This document shows, one piece after another, positions 63,554-64,000 of a stretch of 64,000 bases of DNA. The position numbers were made by a program, and so were the translations under genes. The stretch lies in the NCBI GenBank assembly GCA_020634515.1, contig JACKBL010000002.1, positions 124,001 through 188,000 on the forward strand, written 5' to 3'. Positions within the stretch are counted from its first letter, which is position 1. Every line of letters begins with the position of its first letter. The notes beneath the pieces are model-generated. The model was not told the DNA's origin, did no database searches, and worked only from the letters and a program-made list of their open reading frames with translations. This DNA comes from Ardenticatenales bacterium (lineage in GTDB: Bacteria; Chloroflexota; Anaerolineae; Promineifilales; Promineifilaceae).

Positions 63554-64000
63554 ATGAATCTTCTCACGATAACGGGAATAGTGGTGGTGTTGACCATTAC
63601 GGTGGGCGCTGTGTTGGCGCTCCTATCGGGCTTTGCCAGCCGCCAGGTAACGAGTGTCCAGGCGGAGCAACAGTTGGAGCAAAGCCGCTATAACCCGATG
63701 CTAACCAAAGGTTTTAAGATTCCCGTCAATGCGGATGTGGAGGAACAGATCAAACAGGCGCGGCTGATTGCCGCCCGTCAGGCCGCGGCGACGCCCCGCT
63801 GGGGCAACATGAAAATCCACGGGCAAAATGCGACTACCAAAGCGCCCAGCGCCTACCGTGGGGTGGATAATGACCCCCTGACGGCGGTGAAGATTGCCCA
63901 GTTCCACACCTGGAGTGGCGTGCTGCATGGTCCACAGGCGGCCCAGGCGGTTGCCCCAGGCGCAGTGACCGCGGCGCCCGCCGCCGTGCCATCCAAACGG
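63554..64000 (+). CDS. Membrane-anchored protein of unknown function, 3' end outside window
   Basis: 149 codons visible from ATG 63554, still open at the window end. One N-terminal membrane helix (LLTITGIVVVLTITVGAVLA) is followed by a probably extracytoplasmic Gln/Ala-rich part (SRQVTSVQAEQQLEQSRYNP, EEQIKQARLIAARQAAATPR) and an Ala/Pro-rich stretch. No family recognised. Upstream sequence 63291-63553 carries an inverted repeat TGACCATTCCG...CGGAATGGTCA (about 63327 and 63401) but no gene I can support. Confidence 0.65.
   Translation, partial: MNLLTITGIVVVLTITVGAVLALLSGFASRQVTSVQAEQQLEQSRYNPMLTKGFKIPVNADVEEQIKQARLIAARQAAATPRWGNMKIHGQNATTKAPSAYRGVDNDPLTAVKIAQFHTWSGVLHGPQAAQAVAPGAVTAAPAAVPSKR

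Overview
The window looks like a chromosomal piece of a high-GC, deep-branching bacterium, most probably a Chloroflexota (Anaerolineae-type) organism. Reasons: the Thr/Pro-rich 'TPTPT' linkers in secreted proteins, LysM lipoproteins, a TIGR03936-type radical-SAM-associated protein, a lamin-tail-domain secreted protein, and a very frequent palindrome TGCCGGCA. The assignment is inferred from gene content only; there is no rRNA here.

Layout. (1) 1-12.4 kb is an RHS/YD-repeat polymorphic-toxin locus. A long RHS gene is cut by an insertion sequence (IS) at its 5' side and ends in toxin tip 1. Three displaced C-terminal cassettes follow, each carrying a copy of the RHS core, a different low-GC toxin tip and a small downstream gene that is probably its immunity partner. 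Tip 2 carries a HExxH metalloprotease motif; tip 4 is followed by an Imm40-like protein and carries a premature stop. Remnants of IS3-type elements and a MITE-like element separate the cassettes. (2) 12.4-16.6 kb is a graveyard of insertion sequences. (3) 16.7-27.9 kb is a compact AT-rich operon: a DNA cytosine-5 methyltransferase, a 755-aa P-loop ATPase, a 512-aa unknown protein, and a 2000-aa protein with a PD-(D/E)XK-like motif and a C-terminal HerA/FtsK-type ATPase. The gene order recalls the DptF-DptG-DptH restriction module of phosphorothioation systems, but it is coupled to m5C methylation. I regard this as the best candidate for a poorly described defence system. (4) 27.9-33.9 kb is a second nested IS cluster. 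It has broken what looks like a HhH mismatch glycosylase gene that belonged to the same island.

(5) 34.0-54.9 kb is stable host chromosome. It holds a tRNA-dihydrouridine synthase on the plus strand, then a long minus-strand block: TPR protein, two related metallopeptidase-like proteins (one with a lost active site), nucleotidyltransferase, membrane proteins, S-adenosylhomocysteine hydrolase with a PfkB nucleoside kinase, a CDP-sugar 3-dehydrase with a glycosyltransferase, a histidine-kinase-like protein lacking the phospho-acceptor His, a LysM protein and a lamin-tail protein. (6) 55-64 kb carries a PPOX/F420-type protein, SnoaL-like and VOC proteins, a phosphodiester glycosidase, a LysM-M23 lipoprotein, an enoyl-CoA hydratase, a tandem RNase H with a degenerate second domain, tRNA-Leu(CAG) and a partial membrane protein.

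Two genome-scale patterns stand out. The palindrome TGCCGGCA repeatedly sits exactly where the local strand composition flips from G-rich to C-rich. Hairpin-forming dispersed repeats fill the intergenic gaps of the 48-60 kb region, and one appears to have been absorbed in frame into a coding sequence.
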